Notes: generated by a model from the letters alone, not told the origin. A stretch of DNA of 51,071 nt from JAASSS01 sp021767745 (GCA_034189165.1 JAXHVN010000009.1:1-51071), one strand, 5' to 3'. Shown: positions 33,634 to 42,429, numbered from the stretch's first letter. Made by a program: numbers and translations.

Positions 33634-34533
33634 TCAGGCGCGGCCCTGGGCAAACAGCGCGTCGAGCTTGCGCTCGTAGTCGTGATAGCCGAGCACTTCG
33701 TACAGCTCGGCCCGAGTCTGCATCTGCTCCAGCGCCGGCGCCTGGGTGCCTTCGCTGCGAATGGTCCGGTAGACCGCCTCGGCCGCCCGGCTCATCGCCC
33801 GGAACGCCGACAACGGATAGAGCACGAGGCCGACCCCCGCCTGGCCCAGCTCCTCGCGGGTAAACAGCGGCGTCTGGCCGAATTCGGTGATGTTCGCCAG
33901 CACCGGCACGTCGACCACTGCGGTGAAGCGGCGGTACTCCTCCAGCGTGTGCAGCGCCTCGGCGAAGATCATGTCCGCGCCGGCCTCGACGTATGCCTGT
34001 GCCCGCGCCACGGCGGCCTCGGCACCCTCGCCGGCATGGGCGTCGGTGCGCGCCATGATGACGAAGTCCTCATCGAGCCGCCCATCCACCGCCGCCTTGA
34101 TGCGATCGGCCATCTCGGCGGTCGACACCAGTGCCTTGCCGGGCCGGTGGCCGCAGCGTTTGGCCTGCACCTGATCCTCCAGGTGACATCCGGCCGCGCC
34201 GGCACGCCCCAGTTCCTTCATCGCCCGGGCGATCATGTGCGCCGGACCCCAGCCGGTATCGGCATCGACCAGCAGCGGCAGGGTGCAGGCGCCGGTGATG
34301 CGCCGGACATCCTCGCAGACATCATTGAGCGTGGTCATGCCCAGATCGGGCAGGCCGAACGAGGCGTTGGCCACGCCGGCACCGGACAGATACAGCGCCC
34401 GCAGGCCGGCCCGTTCGGCCAGCAGCGCCGTATAGGCGTTGATGGTGCCGACCACCTGCAGCGGCCGCTCCTCGCTCACCGCCCGGCGCAGTCGCCTGCC
34501 GGCCGGTACCGGCCTGCTGCTGTGCTCGTTCAT
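33634..34533 (-). CDS. prpB: 2-methylisocitrate lyase PrpB
   Basis: A 299-residue isocitrate-lyase-superfamily enzyme that splits 2-methylisocitrate to pyruvate and succinate. The signature KRCGHRPGK, the YLSGAGVANASFGLPDLGMTTL segment and DADTGWG are all present. The start MNEHSSRPVPAGRRLRRAV at 34533 follows AGGAGA. It is the first methylcitrate gene of the unit, 60 bases behind the HDAC-like gene; no prpR regulator is encoded in the window. Confidence 0.96.
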   Translation of the reverse strand: MNEHSSRPVPAGRRLRRAVSEERPLQVVGTINAYTALLAERAGLRALYLSGAGVANASFGLPDLGMTTLNDVCEDVRRITGACTLPLLVDADTGWGPAHMIARAMKELGRAGAAGCHLEDQVQAKRCGHRPGKALVSTAEMADRIKAAVDGRLDEDFVIMARTDAHAGEGAEAAVARAQAYVEAGADMIFAEALHTLEEYRRFTAVVDVPVLANITEFGQTPLFTREELGQAGVGLVLYPLSAFRAMSRAAEAVYRTIRSEGTQAPALEQMQTRAELYEVLGYHDYERKLDALFAQGRA

Positions 34534-34593
34534 CGTCGCTCTCCTCGCTGTGTCATGGTAGGGAGCCCGCGGGCGGGCTGTCACGCCTGCCGC

Positions 34594-35523
34594 TCAGCCA
34601 CTCAGCCCTGCCAGCACCTTGATATGCGCCGAGGCGCTGCGGGCCAGGGCCGGCAGGTGATAGCCGCCCTCCAGGCTGGAGACGATCCGGCCGGCGGCAG
34701 AGCGTTCGGCCACCCGCACCAGCTCGCGCGTCACCCAGGCGTAGTCCGCCTCGGTCAGGTGCAGATCGGCCATCAGGTCTTCGTGATGGGCGTCGAAGCC
34801 GGCCGAGATGAACAGCAGCTGCGGGGCGAACTCCCGCAGCGCCGGCAGCCAGGTATCGGCGACCGCTTCGCGGAAGTCGCTGCCGCCCGCTCCCGCCAGC
34901 AGCGGCACGTTGATCAGCCGGGGACGATCGTGGCGCAGCGGCGTGAAGGGATAGAAGGGGTGCTGGAAGGTGGAGCAGAACAGCACGCCCGGCACATCCG
35001 CGAGCAGGCTCTCCGTACCGTTGCCCTGGTGCACGTCGAAGTCCAGCACCGCCACACGCTCGATGCCATGACAAACCTGCGCATGACGCACGCCGAGGGC
35101 AACGTTGTTGAAGAAGCAAAAGCCCATGGCCTGTGCCCGCTCGGCGTGATGTCCGGGCGGGCGAACGGCGCAGAAGGCGCGATCCAGACGCCCGGCCATG
35201 ATCTCGTCCACCGCCAGCAGGTTGGCGCCAGCCGCCACGCGCGCGGCCGCGACCGTGTGCGGGTTGACCCAGGTATCCGGATCGATGCCGACGATGCCGC
35301 GGCCCGGCGTCATCTCCTCCAGTCGGGCGATGTACTCGCGGGGATGCACCCGCTCGAGCTCGGCATCGCTCGCCGGCCGAGCCTCCAGTGGCGTCAGCAG
35401 CGGCCACAGGCCATCGGCGATCAGCTGATCCTGGATCGCGGCCAGCCGCGCCGGCGACTCGGGATGGTCCGCGCCCATCTCGTGCACGCTGCACAGCGGG
35501 TGGCTGATGTAGGCCGTACGCAC
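34594..35523 (-). CDS. HDAC-like zinc deacetylase
   Basis: A 309-residue member of the histone deacetylase/acetylpolyamine amidohydrolase superfamily. It has PPGHHAERAQAMGFCFFNN, the zinc-binding DFDVHQGNGTE (Asp and His) and AGFDAHHEDLMADL (Asp), and a late EGGYH. The start MRTAYISHPLCSVHEMGADHPESP is typical of the bacterial class II-like branch. The substrate may be a small acetylated compound or an acetylated protein such as an acyl-CoA synthetase, but neither is shown by sequence. It follows the double DsbA-fold gene by three bases and precedes prpB, so it could tune propionate or acetate metabolism. Confidence 0.88.
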   Translation of the reverse strand: MRTAYISHPLCSVHEMGADHPESPARLAAIQDQLIADGLWPLLTPLEARPASDAELERVHPREYIARLEEMTPGRGIVGIDPDTWVNPHTVAAARVAAGANLLAVDEIMAGRLDRAFCAVRPPGHHAERAQAMGFCFFNNVALGVRHAQVCHGIERVAVLDFDVHQGNGTESLLADVPGVLFCSTFQHPFYPFTPLRHDRPRLINVPLLAGAGGSDFREAVADTWLPALREFAPQLLFISAGFDAHHEDLMADLHLTEADYAWVTRELVRVAERSAAGRIVSSLEGGYHLPALARSASAHIKVLAGLSG

Positions 35524-35526
35524 GCG

Positions 35527-36759
35527 CTAGGCGGGATCAGGCGCAGCCCGGTCCAGCGTCGGCAGCTCGCCGGTCAGCGCGGCCGCCACGTGGCCCAGCC
35601 GGTCCTGACCCCAGATCAGGGTCTGGCCGTTGACCAGGAAGGTCGGCGCACCGCAGGCGCCGAGCGCCACCGCCCGCTCGGTGTTCTCGCGCAGCTGCGC
35701 CTTCACCGGATCGCTGCCGGCCTGCGCGAGCACGGCCGCGGCGTCTTCGCCGGCGGCGGCGATCACCGCCTCCAACGTGGCCGCCTCGCCGAGATCACGA
35801 TCCTCGGCCCAGGCGGCGCGATACAGCGGCAGCGTCAGGCCCGGCGCCACGAGGGCAGCCCGCAACGCCTGCAGGGTGTGCAGCGGGAAGTGTGAAGCGA
35901 ACCGGAACGGCACCTGCCGCAACTCGGCCCAATCGGTCAGGTCACGCCCCATGTACTGCCGCCGCGGCGCGCTCATCTGCTCGATCGGCACGATCGGCGT
36001 ACCGATCTGCTTGAACAGGGCCCCCAGCAGCATCGGCCGGTAGACGACCTTCGCCTCATAGCGCGCGGCCAGCGCCTCCAGCTGCATCGCCGCCAGATAC
36101 GAGAACGGGCTGGCGAAGTCGTGGAAGAACTCGATCTCGCCACCGACGGCCGCCGGCGCCGGCCAGGGCGTCTCCGGCTGGCCGAGCGCGGCGCGCACCA
36201 GATCCATGCGATCGGCGCCCCACCAGATGCGCTCGCCGACGCGGATGCTCGGCGTGCCGAACACGCCGGCCTCGGCCGCGAGGTCCGAGGCGGCATCGAC
36301 GGCCGCCAGCATGTCGGCGTCGTCGGCCGCGCCGGGATTGACGCCCACGCACTCGGCCGTGCGCCGCAGCACCTCGTCATCGTTCAGGTCCTCGCCACTG
36401 GCCCACAGCGCCTGCGCCAGCGCCCGCACCAGCCGGGGCCGCTGCGCCCGTGGCGCGCCGTGGATCAGCGCCAGCGCACGACGGGTGTCCGGCGGCGCAG
36501 CCGTCAGGCGCAGTGGCAGGTCGAGCATCGTCGCGCGGCGCTCGAGGTCGGCCTGCAGCACGGCCTCGCGCGCCGGCGGCGAGGCCGGCTTTTCGCTCGG
36601 GTAATGCTGCGCGTCCAGCCGGCGCTGGAGCACCGGCCGGTAGTCGATCTCGATCGACCCCCGCTCGGCCAGCGTGTCGATGCGGGCGATGGCCAGCCAG
36701 CTCCAGGGGCAGGCGAGGTCGAAGTAGAACTCCAGGTGCTGTGTCATCGCTCCGCTCAT
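35527..36759 (-). CDS. Double DsbA-fold (2-hydroxychromene-2-carboxylate isomerase/kappa-GST-like) protein
   Basis: A 410-residue protein built of two DsbA-like modules. Module 1 (about 1-205) begins FYFDLACPWSWLAIARI and ends with FGTPSIRVGERIWWGADRMDLV. Module 2 (about 210-400) begins FFHDFASPFSYLAAMQLEAL and ends with CGAPTFLVNGQTLIWGQDRLGHV. Each carries the YF/FF-x-D-[FL]-[AS]-[SC]-P-[WF]-S-[WY] start and cis-proline loop of the HCCA isomerase/kappa glutathione transferase family; module 1 has Cys in the active position and module 2 Ser. Normally one module is found, so this is a tandem fusion. It overlaps the peptidase stop as ATGA. Substrate unknown. Confidence 0.85.
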   Translation of the reverse strand: MSGAMTQHLEFYFDLACPWSWLAIARIDTLAERGSIEIDYRPVLQRRLDAQHYPSEKPASPPAREAVLQADLERRATMLDLPLRLTAAPPDTRRALALIHGAPRAQRPRLVRALAQALWASGEDLNDDEVLRRTAECVGVNPGAADDADMLAAVDAASDLAAEAGVFGTPSIRVGERIWWGADRMDLVRAALGQPETPWPAPAAVGGEIEFFHDFASPFSYLAAMQLEALAARYEAKVVYRPMLLGALFKQIGTPIVPIEQMSAPRRQYMGRDLTDWAELRQVPFRFASHFPLHTLQALRAALVAPGLTLPLYRAAWAEDRDLGEAATLEAVIAAAGEDAAAVLAQAGSDPVKAQLRENTERAVALGACGAPTFLVNGQTLIWGQDRLGHVAAALTGELPTLDRAAPDPA

Positions 36760-38618
36760 TCGGCCGGGACTGCCTCGCTGCGTGCCAGCAGGGTCTCGAT
36801 CTGGTCCATCACGTCATTCATGTAAGCCACCAGCGCCTCGTAGGGCGCCGGGCTGGCCAGATCGACCCCCGCATCACGCAGCAGTTCGTAGGGATAGTCC
36901 GACCCCCCGGCACGCAGCAGGTCGAGGTACTCCTCGCGCGCCGCCTCGCCGCCCTGCAGCACCTGCTCGGCGAGCGCGGCCGCAGCGGCCATCGAGGTCG
37001 CGTACTGGTAGACGTAGAAGTTGTAGTAGAAGTGCGGGATGTATGCCCACTCGACTGCATAGGTCGGGTCAATACTCACCACGCCCTGGTCGCTGCCGTG
37101 ATAATGCCGCAGCAGCGTCTGGTAGTGCCGGGTGAAGTCCTCTGCCGTCAGCGATTCGCCGGCATCGACCTGCTCGTGGATGGCGAGCTCGAACTCGGCG
37201 AACATGGCCTGCCGATAGAACGTGCCACGCATGCTCTCGAGCATCATGCCGAGGTAGTACAGGCGCTCCTGATCGTTCGTCGCCTGCGCCACCATCTCGC
37301 GCGTCAACAGAATCTCATTGAAGATCGAGGCGATCTCGGCGGTGAAGGTGGCATAGTCCGCGTGCAGGAACGGTTGGCTCGCATTCGCCAGTGCCGAATG
37401 CACCACGTGCCCCCATTCGTGGGCCAGCGTGGAGACCGATTCGTAGTCTTCGTTGTAGTTCATGAGCACGAACGGGTGCACATCGTAGATCATGCCGAGC
37501 ATATAGGCGCCGGATCGCTTGCCGGGCCGCGGATGCGGGTCCATCCAGCCCTCGGCGAAGCCTCGGCGCAGCACGGCCTGATAGTCCGGCCCGAGCGGCT
37601 CGGTCGCCGCCAGCGTCAGACGCTGGGCCTCGGCCAGCGGATAACGCCGGTCGGTCGAGACCAGCGGCGGATAGATGTCATGGTAGGCCAGCTCGTCGAT
37701 GCCGAGCAGCCGGCCACGCAGGCGGAAGTACCGATGCAGCGTCGGCAGCTGGGCATTCGCCTGCTCGACCAGCGTGCGATAGACGGCCGGCGGCACGGCG
37801 TCGGCATCGAGCGCCGCGGCGAGGCTGCTGTCGTAGCCGCGGGCACGGGCATAGAAGCGGTCCCGGGCCAGCTGGGCGAACAGCGTGGTGCCGAAGGTCT
37901 GGCGATAGCTCTGCCAGGTGCCCCAGAATGCGTCGAACACGCGCTTGCGGTCGGCCCGCTCACTGCTGCTGCGCGCCTTGGTGTAGCCGGCCTGGTCGAG
38001 CCGCAGCGTCTCGCCGTCGCTCAGGGTGATCTGCGGCCAGGGCATGTCAGCATTGGCCAGCACGCCATAGACGTTGCTCGGCGTTTCCCCGAGCAGCGCC
38101 GCCATCGCCAAGAGGCGTTCGCCGTCGCGGTCGAGGGTGTGCGGCGCGCGGCGCAGGATGTCATCCAGGAAATGATCGAACCGCTCGAGCGCCGGCGCCT
38201 GCAGTCGCTGCGGTTCGAGCGCCTGCAACTCGGGTTCGAGGAAACTCACGGCGCTGGCGACCTCGGTCGCGAGCAGCTCGGCGTTCTGCTTGAGGCCAAG
38301 CGCCTCGGCCTGCCGCAGGTCCTCGTCGGCGCGCAGCATGGCGTAGCCCTGCAGCCGATAGAGCGTCTTCAGGATCTGCTCGTAGCTGGCGAGACAACCG
38401 GCGAGGTGGTCGGTACCGGCATCGAGCCGGCCTTCGCAGCGCTCGCGGAAGGCGGGCACGAGCGAATCACGCAGCCGCTCGCGATCGCGCTGCCAGGCGG
38501 CGCGATCGGCATAGACGGCGGAGAGATCCCACAGCGGGCCGGCCGGCGCGGGCTCGCCCTGGGTCAGCACGGGACACAACAGCAAGGCGAGGAGACAGTG
38601 TGAGAGAGAACGGCGCAA
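36756..38618 (-). CDS. Exported M3-family oligopeptidase (PepF-like)
   Basis: A 620-residue zinc metallopeptidase of the oligoendopeptidase F family with the HEWGH active site in STLAHEWGHVVHSALA and a downstream EIASIFNE carrying the third ligand. The preferred start is a TTG at 38618 with CGGGAG upstream; it begins MRRSLSHCLLALLLCPVLTQG, a signal peptide, so the enzyme is probably periplasmic. An ATG at 38663 would overlap the divergent neighbour's start region and adds a non-signal leader. Most PepF proteins are cytosolic, so export is notable. It shares a four-base overlap with the double DsbA-fold gene. Confidence 0.87.
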   Translation of the reverse strand: MRRSLSHCLLALLLCPVLTQGEPAPAGPLWDLSAVYADRAAWQRDRERLRDSLVPAFRERCEGRLDAGTDHLAGCLASYEQILKTLYRLQGYAMLRADEDLRQAEALGLKQNAELLATEVASAVSFLEPELQALEPQRLQAPALERFDHFLDDILRRAPHTLDRDGERLLAMAALLGETPSNVYGVLANADMPWPQITLSDGETLRLDQAGYTKARSSSERADRKRVFDAFWGTWQSYRQTFGTTLFAQLARDRFYARARGYDSSLAAALDADAVPPAVYRTLVEQANAQLPTLHRYFRLRGRLLGIDELAYHDIYPPLVSTDRRYPLAEAQRLTLAATEPLGPDYQAVLRRGFAEGWMDPHPRPGKRSGAYMLGMIYDVHPFVLMNYNEDYESVSTLAHEWGHVVHSALANASQPFLHADYATFTAEIASIFNEILLTREMVAQATNDQERLYYLGMMLESMRGTFYRQAMFAEFELAIHEQVDAGESLTAEDFTRHYQTLLRHYHGSDQGVVSIDPTYAVEWAYIPHFYYNFYVYQYATSMAAAAALAEQVLQGGEAAREEYLDLLRAGGSDYPYELLRDAGVDLASPAPYEALVAYMNDVMDQIETLLARSEAVPAE

Positions 38619-38716
38619 ACGGATCTCCCGGTCGTCCAGGGGCAGGGCAACCCGGTCGAGCATACGGGCTGGGCGGCAATCTGCGAAGCGGCCGGCCCTG
38701 TCAGACCAGGCCAGGG

Positions 38717-39583
38717 TTGCTGACGCGGCGCGGGCGGCTCGCCGGCGTTGCGCTCGCCCTGCTGGCCGGCGGCTGGCTGCCCGGCCTCACCGTCGCCCAG
38801 GACGACACCGGGACCGAGGTACAACAAGCTCTGCCGCCGCCGGTCATCGCGCACCTGCAATCGCAGGGCCTCACGCTGACCGGCCCCCACGGCGAGGTCG
38901 ACGGGATCGCGCTGTGGGCAGTGCCGCGCGTGCAGGGCCAGGAGCTGATCTACGTGCTGCCGGATGGCCGGCGCGCCATCGTCGGCACCATGCTCGATGC
39001 CGAGGGCAACAACCTCACGGCCCAGCAACAGGCCGCGCTGCCGCCGCCGGATCCGGACGCGCTGTGGGCCGAGTTGGAGGACGCCGCCTGGGTCGCCGAG
39101 GGCGCCGCCTCGCCGCAGCGGGTCATCTACAGCTTCACCGATCCCAACTGCCCCTATTGCCACAAGCTCTGGCAGGCCACCGCGCTCTATCACGACGAGG
39201 GCCTGCAGGTGCGCCACGTGATGGTCGCGGTCATCAAGCCCAGCAGCGCCGGCAAGGCGGCGGCGATCCTCGGCGCCGAGGATCCCGCCGCGGCGCTGGA
39301 TGCCCACTTCAGCGCCTATGAGCAAGGGGGCATCGCCCCGGTTCGCGAACCGGGGCCGGCGATCGTCGCGCAGATCGCCGACAACAACCGGCTAATGGAC
39401 ACTTTCGGCGTGCAAGGCACCCCGGCACTGGTGTTCCGGGAGGCGGGCGGCCAATTGCGCATTCAGGGCGGGTTGCCCTCGCCGGAGGTGCTGGCGGCGG
39501 CGGCCGGGGTGCCGGCCCGGCCCTCGATGATGCAGCGGCTGCGGCGGCTGTTCGGCATGGAGCCCGCCGCCGAGGCAGGCTGA
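38717..39583 (+). CDS. dsbG: Periplasmic disulfide isomerase, DsbG-like
   Basis: A 288-residue thioredoxin-fold protein. After a signal peptide (residues about 1-26) come a cystatin-like dimerisation domain and a catalytic domain with FTDPNCPYCHKLW (CPYC active site) and a cis-proline in FGVQGTPALVF. The DPNCPYCHKLW context resembles DsbG more than DsbC. DsbG protects single cysteines from sulfenylation. The start is uncertain: a TTG at 38717 gives a good signal peptide but a poor ribosome site, and the ATG at 38600 overlaps the divergent peptidase start region. It is transcribed away from the peptidase gene and ahead of the phytase-like gene by five bases. Confidence 0.8.
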   Translation: MLTRRGRLAGVALALLAGGWLPGLTVAQDDTGTEVQQALPPPVIAHLQSQGLTLTGPHGEVDGIALWAVPRVQGQELIYVLPDGRRAIVGTMLDAEGNNLTAQQQAALPPPDPDALWAELEDAAWVAEGAASPQRVIYSFTDPNCPYCHKLWQATALYHDEGLQVRHVMVAVIKPSSAGKAAAILGAEDPAAALDAHFSAYEQGGIAPVREPGPAIVAQIADNNRLMDTFGVQGTPALVFREAGGQLRIQGGLPSPEVLAAAAGVPARPSMMQRLRRLFGMEPAAEAG

Positions 39584-39588
39584 TCCCG

Positions 39589-40530
39589 ATGAGAGCCTGG
39601 CGCGACGCCGGTCGCTGGCTGGTGGCGCTGGCGGGGCTGTTGCCGCTGACGCCGACCGGCGCCGGCTGGCAGGCCGAGCCGGTGGCCGAACTCGCCCTGC
39701 CGAAGACGACCTCGGCCGGTGCACCCCTCGGCGGGCTGTCCGGCCTTGTCTGGCACGCTGCCGACGCGCGATTGATCGCGGTGTCCGATCGTGGCCGGCT
39801 GCATCACTTCTCGTTGCAGCGGGACGCGGCGGGCGTCGTGCAGGCCGTGGTGCCGATGGAGACCCTGCCCCTGCGCGATGCGAGTCAGCGCCCGCTCACA
39901 GGGGCAGCGGCCGATGCCGAGGATCTGGCGCTGCTGCCGGCGGCGGACGGCGCTCCGAACCTGCTGGTCGCCTTCGAGCGCCAGCCACGTCTGCTGCGCT
40001 ATGACCTCACCGGCCGCTGGCTCGGCCCGGTGGAGCTGCCCCCGCCCTTCGCCGAGGCGGGCCGCTATGACAGCGGCAACCATCAGCTCGAGGCGCTGCT
40101 GGCCACCCCCGATGGCTGGCTCGCCGGCGTCGAGCGTCCGCTGCGCGGCGAGCGGCAGGTGGCGCTGCTCGACGCCCGCGGTCGGCGCGGCGGCTTTGAA
40201 CCCGACGGCAGCGATTGTGGTCTGGTGGCTCTGGCCGAGCTGCCGACCGCCGCCGGGCAGCCGGCAGGGCTGCTGGCGCTGGAACGCTGCTTCCGCCGCT
40301 GGCCGCCGGCCATGCGCCTGGTGCTGCGCGAACTGCAGCCCGATGCCAGCGGCGACTGGCATGACGCCGGCGTGATTGCGCAGCTGACCCATGCCGAGAT
40401 CGACATCGACAATTTCGAAGGCATCGCCCGCATCGGCCCGCACGACTATCTGCTGGTCAGCGACGACAACTTCCAGCCGGTGCAACGCAATCTGCTGCTG
40501 CAGATCCGGCTCACTCCGGACGATAGGTAG
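39589..40530 (+). CDS. Exported phytase-like esterase domain protein
   Basis: A 313-residue protein with a signal peptide (GRWLVALAGLLPLTPTGAGW) and a beta-propeller-like body. GGLSGLVWHAADARLIAVSDRG, YDSGNHQLEALLATPDGWLAGVERPL and IDIDNFEGIARIGPHDYLLVSDDNF match the 'esterase-like activity of phytase' family (PF13449). The family's true substrate is unclear; phosphodiester or phytate hydrolysis has been proposed. Cysteines around residue 205 and 231 might form a disulfide in the periplasm. It lies between the DsbG-like and GltB-like genes, with RBS AGGA for the next gene. Confidence 0.8.
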   Translation: MRAWRDAGRWLVALAGLLPLTPTGAGWQAEPVAELALPKTTSAGAPLGGLSGLVWHAADARLIAVSDRGRLHHFSLQRDAAGVVQAVVPMETLPLRDASQRPLTGAAADAEDLALLPAADGAPNLLVAFERQPRLLRYDLTGRWLGPVELPPPFAEAGRYDSGNHQLEALLATPDGWLAGVERPLRGERQVALLDARGRRGGFEPDGSDCGLVALAELPTAAGQPAGLLALERCFRRWPPAMRLVLRELQPDASGDWHDAGVIAQLTHAEIDIDNFEGIARIGPHDYLLVSDDNFQPVQRNLLLQIRLTPDDR

Positions 40531-40535
40531 GAACC

Positions 40536-42095
40536 ATGACCTGGCTGATCCTGCTCGCCGCCCTCGCCCTGCTGGCCCTCGCGGCGCTGGCGCTGCACGA
40601 CGTCCTGCAGCCCCGGCACGCGGTGCTGCGCATCTATCCGGTGCTCGGCCACTTCCGCTACTGGATCGAGTCGATCGGCCCGGAGCTGCGCCAGTACATC
40701 GTCGCCAACAACAACGAGGAGCGGCCGTTCAGCCGCGACCAACGGCGCTGGGTCTACACCAACGCCAAACACGAGAACCAGTACTTCGGCTTCGGCACGG
40801 ACAACGACCTGGAGGCGACACAGGACTACATCATCGTCCGCCACAGCACCTTCCCCTACGAGCAGCCCCAGCACGGCTCGCCGATCGACCTCGGCGGCTA
40901 CCCGCTGCCGTGCACCAAGATCCTGGGCGGCCACCGCCGGCGCCGGCTGGCGTTTCGCCCAAGCTCCGTGGTGAACACCTCCGCCATGAGCTTCGGCTCG
41001 CTCAGCGGGCCGGCGATCGAGTCGATCAATCGCGGCGTTCGCCTGGCCGGCTGCCTGCAGAACACCGGCGAGGGCGGCATCTCCCGCTACCACCGGCACG
41101 GCGGCGAGCTGATCTGGCAGCTGGGCACCGGCTATTTCGGGTGCCGCGATGAATACGGCCGCTTCAGCCTGACGGCACTGACCGAGCGACTGGCGGTGAA
41201 TCCGCAGGTGCGGGCGCTGGAGATCAAGCTGAGCCAGGGCGCCAAGCCCGGCCTCGGCGGCTTTCTGCCCGGGGCGAAGGTGACCGCGGAAATCGCCGAC
41301 GCCCGCGGCGTGAGCATCGGCCGCGACTGCATCAGCCCCTCGGTGCACTGGGCCTTCCGCAATGTCGACGAACTGCTGGACTTCGTCGAGCATCTCGCCG
41401 GGGAAACCGGCCTGCCGGTGGGCATCAAGGCGGCGGTCAGCGAGCGAGCCTTCTGGGTGGAACTGGCCGACGCCATGGCCAGCGATGCTCGCGGCGTGGA
41501 CTTCATCACCATCGACGGCGGCGAGGGTGGCACCGGCGCGGCGCCGCTGACCTTCTCCGATCACGTCGCGCTGCCGTTCAAGGTCGGCTTCACCGAGGTC
41601 TACCGCATCTTCGCCGAGCGCGACCTGCAGCGGCAGATCGTGTTCATCGGCTCGGGCAAGCTGGGCTTTCCGGAGCAGGCGCTGCTGGCGATGGCGCTGG
41701 GTTGCGACATGGTCAACGTCGGCCGCGAGGCGATGTTGGCAATCGGCTGCATCCAGGCGCAGAAGTGCCATACCGATCACTGCCCCTCCGGCGTCGCCTC
41801 GCAGAGCGCCTGGCGCAATCGGGCGCTGGTGCCGGGGCTGAAGTCGGTGCGGCTGTCGAACTACATCATCGGCCTGCGCCGCGAGCTCTACCGGCTGGCG
41901 CTGGCCTGCCGCGAACACCACCCGGCGCTGGTGCCGATGGACCGGCTGGCGCTGGTCTCGGCGGGTTTCCAGACGCGCTCGCCGGCGGAAGTCTTCGGCT
42001 ACGACCCGCTCTGGACGCTGCCGGATCCGGCGACGCGGCAGATGCTGGAAGCGCTGATGCGCACCCTGCGCGAAACCGGCGGCGCGACCGCCTGA
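40536..42095 (+). CDS. Membrane-anchored FMN-binding glutamate-synthase-like protein
   Basis: A 519-residue protein with one N-terminal membrane helix (WLILLAALALLALAALAL) and a GltB central/FMN-binding domain: SSVVNTSAMSFGSLSGPAIESI, NTGEGGISRYHRHGGELIWQLG, ITIDGGEGGTGAAPLTFSDHV and VNVGREAMLAIGCIQAQKCHTDHCPSGVASQ. The last holds Cys-x5-Cys-x4-Cys, the [3Fe-4S] ligands of glutamate synthase. It lacks the glutaminase (GATase) and GltD parts, so it is not a full GOGAT. The physiological electron donor and substrate are unknown. It is read from the plus strand six bases after the phytase-like gene. Confidence 0.85.
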   Translation: MTWLILLAALALLALAALALHDVLQPRHAVLRIYPVLGHFRYWIESIGPELRQYIVANNNEERPFSRDQRRWVYTNAKHENQYFGFGTDNDLEATQDYIIVRHSTFPYEQPQHGSPIDLGGYPLPCTKILGGHRRRRLAFRPSSVVNTSAMSFGSLSGPAIESINRGVRLAGCLQNTGEGGISRYHRHGGELIWQLGTGYFGCRDEYGRFSLTALTERLAVNPQVRALEIKLSQGAKPGLGGFLPGAKVTAEIADARGVSIGRDCISPSVHWAFRNVDELLDFVEHLAGETGLPVGIKAAVSERAFWVELADAMASDARGVDFITIDGGEGGTGAAPLTFSDHVALPFKVGFTEVYRIFAERDLQRQIVFIGSGKLGFPEQALLAMALGCDMVNVGREAMLAIGCIQAQKCHTDHCPSGVASQSAWRNRALVPGLKSVRLSNYIIGLRRELYRLALACREHHPALVPMDRLALVSAGFQTRSPAEVFGYDPLWTLPDPATRQMLEALMRTLRETGGATA

Positions 42096-42126
42096 GCCGG
42101 ACAAAGGCGCTATACTCGCGGCCGTC

Positions 42127-42429
42127 ATGAACCCGCACCGGCCAAATCGTCCCATGCGCGCGCTGCTGCTGGCCCTGTGCCTGTCGCTGCTGGCGACGGC
42201 CAGTCTCGGCCATCTGGCGCACGATCATGACGAGCCCGACGCCGGGCCGGAAACCTGCACGCTCTGCCACTTCGGCGTGGGCGCCGCGCCGCTGGCCGCG
42301 GCCGGCACCCGCATCACGCCGCAGCCGCAGAGCCTTGTGCAGCTACCGGTGGCACAGCTGGCCGCTGCGCCGGCGAGATCTGCACCGCACAAGGCGCACC
42401 CAACCCGAGCTCCACCCACCCGCTGCTGA
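42127..42429 (+). CDS. Small exported histidine/cysteine protein of a metal-uptake locus
   Basis: A 100-residue protein with a signal peptide (MRALLLALCLSLLATASLG) and a short HLAHDHDEPDAGPETCTLCHFGVG segment rich in potential metal ligands (His, Asp, and CxxC). It resembles the DUF2946-type small proteins that accompany metal transport genes. It opens the metal-uptake set. TATACT at 42111-42116 could be a -10 box; no Zur-type operator was recognised. A second ATG (42154) is an alternative start. Function is inferred from composition and context. Confidence 0.65.
   Translation: MNPHRPNRPMRALLLALCLSLLATASLGHLAHDHDEPDAGPETCTLCHFGVGAAPLAAAGTRITPQPQSLVQLPVAQLAAAPARSAPHKAHPTRAPPTRC

Noticed and set aside
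34560..34582. Palindrome AGCCCGCGGGCGGGCT between prpB and the HDAC-like gene as a terminator
   Set aside because: There is no T tail on the minus strand and the GC-rich context makes such palindromes common.
33514..35895. Open frame of nearly 800 codons on the plus strand opposite prpB and the HDAC-like gene
   Set aside because: Composition is basic and low in hydrophobic pattern, no family motif is seen, and the antisense genes are well recognised.
36450..38603. Open frame of about 700 codons opposite the M3 peptidase and double DsbA gene
   Set aside because: Antisense shadow; the peptidase HEWGH and DsbA motifs lie on the other strand.
42096..42126. A Zur operator before the metal-uptake genes
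   Set aside because: No convincing inverted GTTATA-type repeat is visible; only a possible -10 (TATACT) is seen.
40446..42155. Open frame of about 570 codons opposite the GltB-like gene
   Set aside because: Antisense shadow with no motif; the plus strand has FMN and Fe-S motifs.
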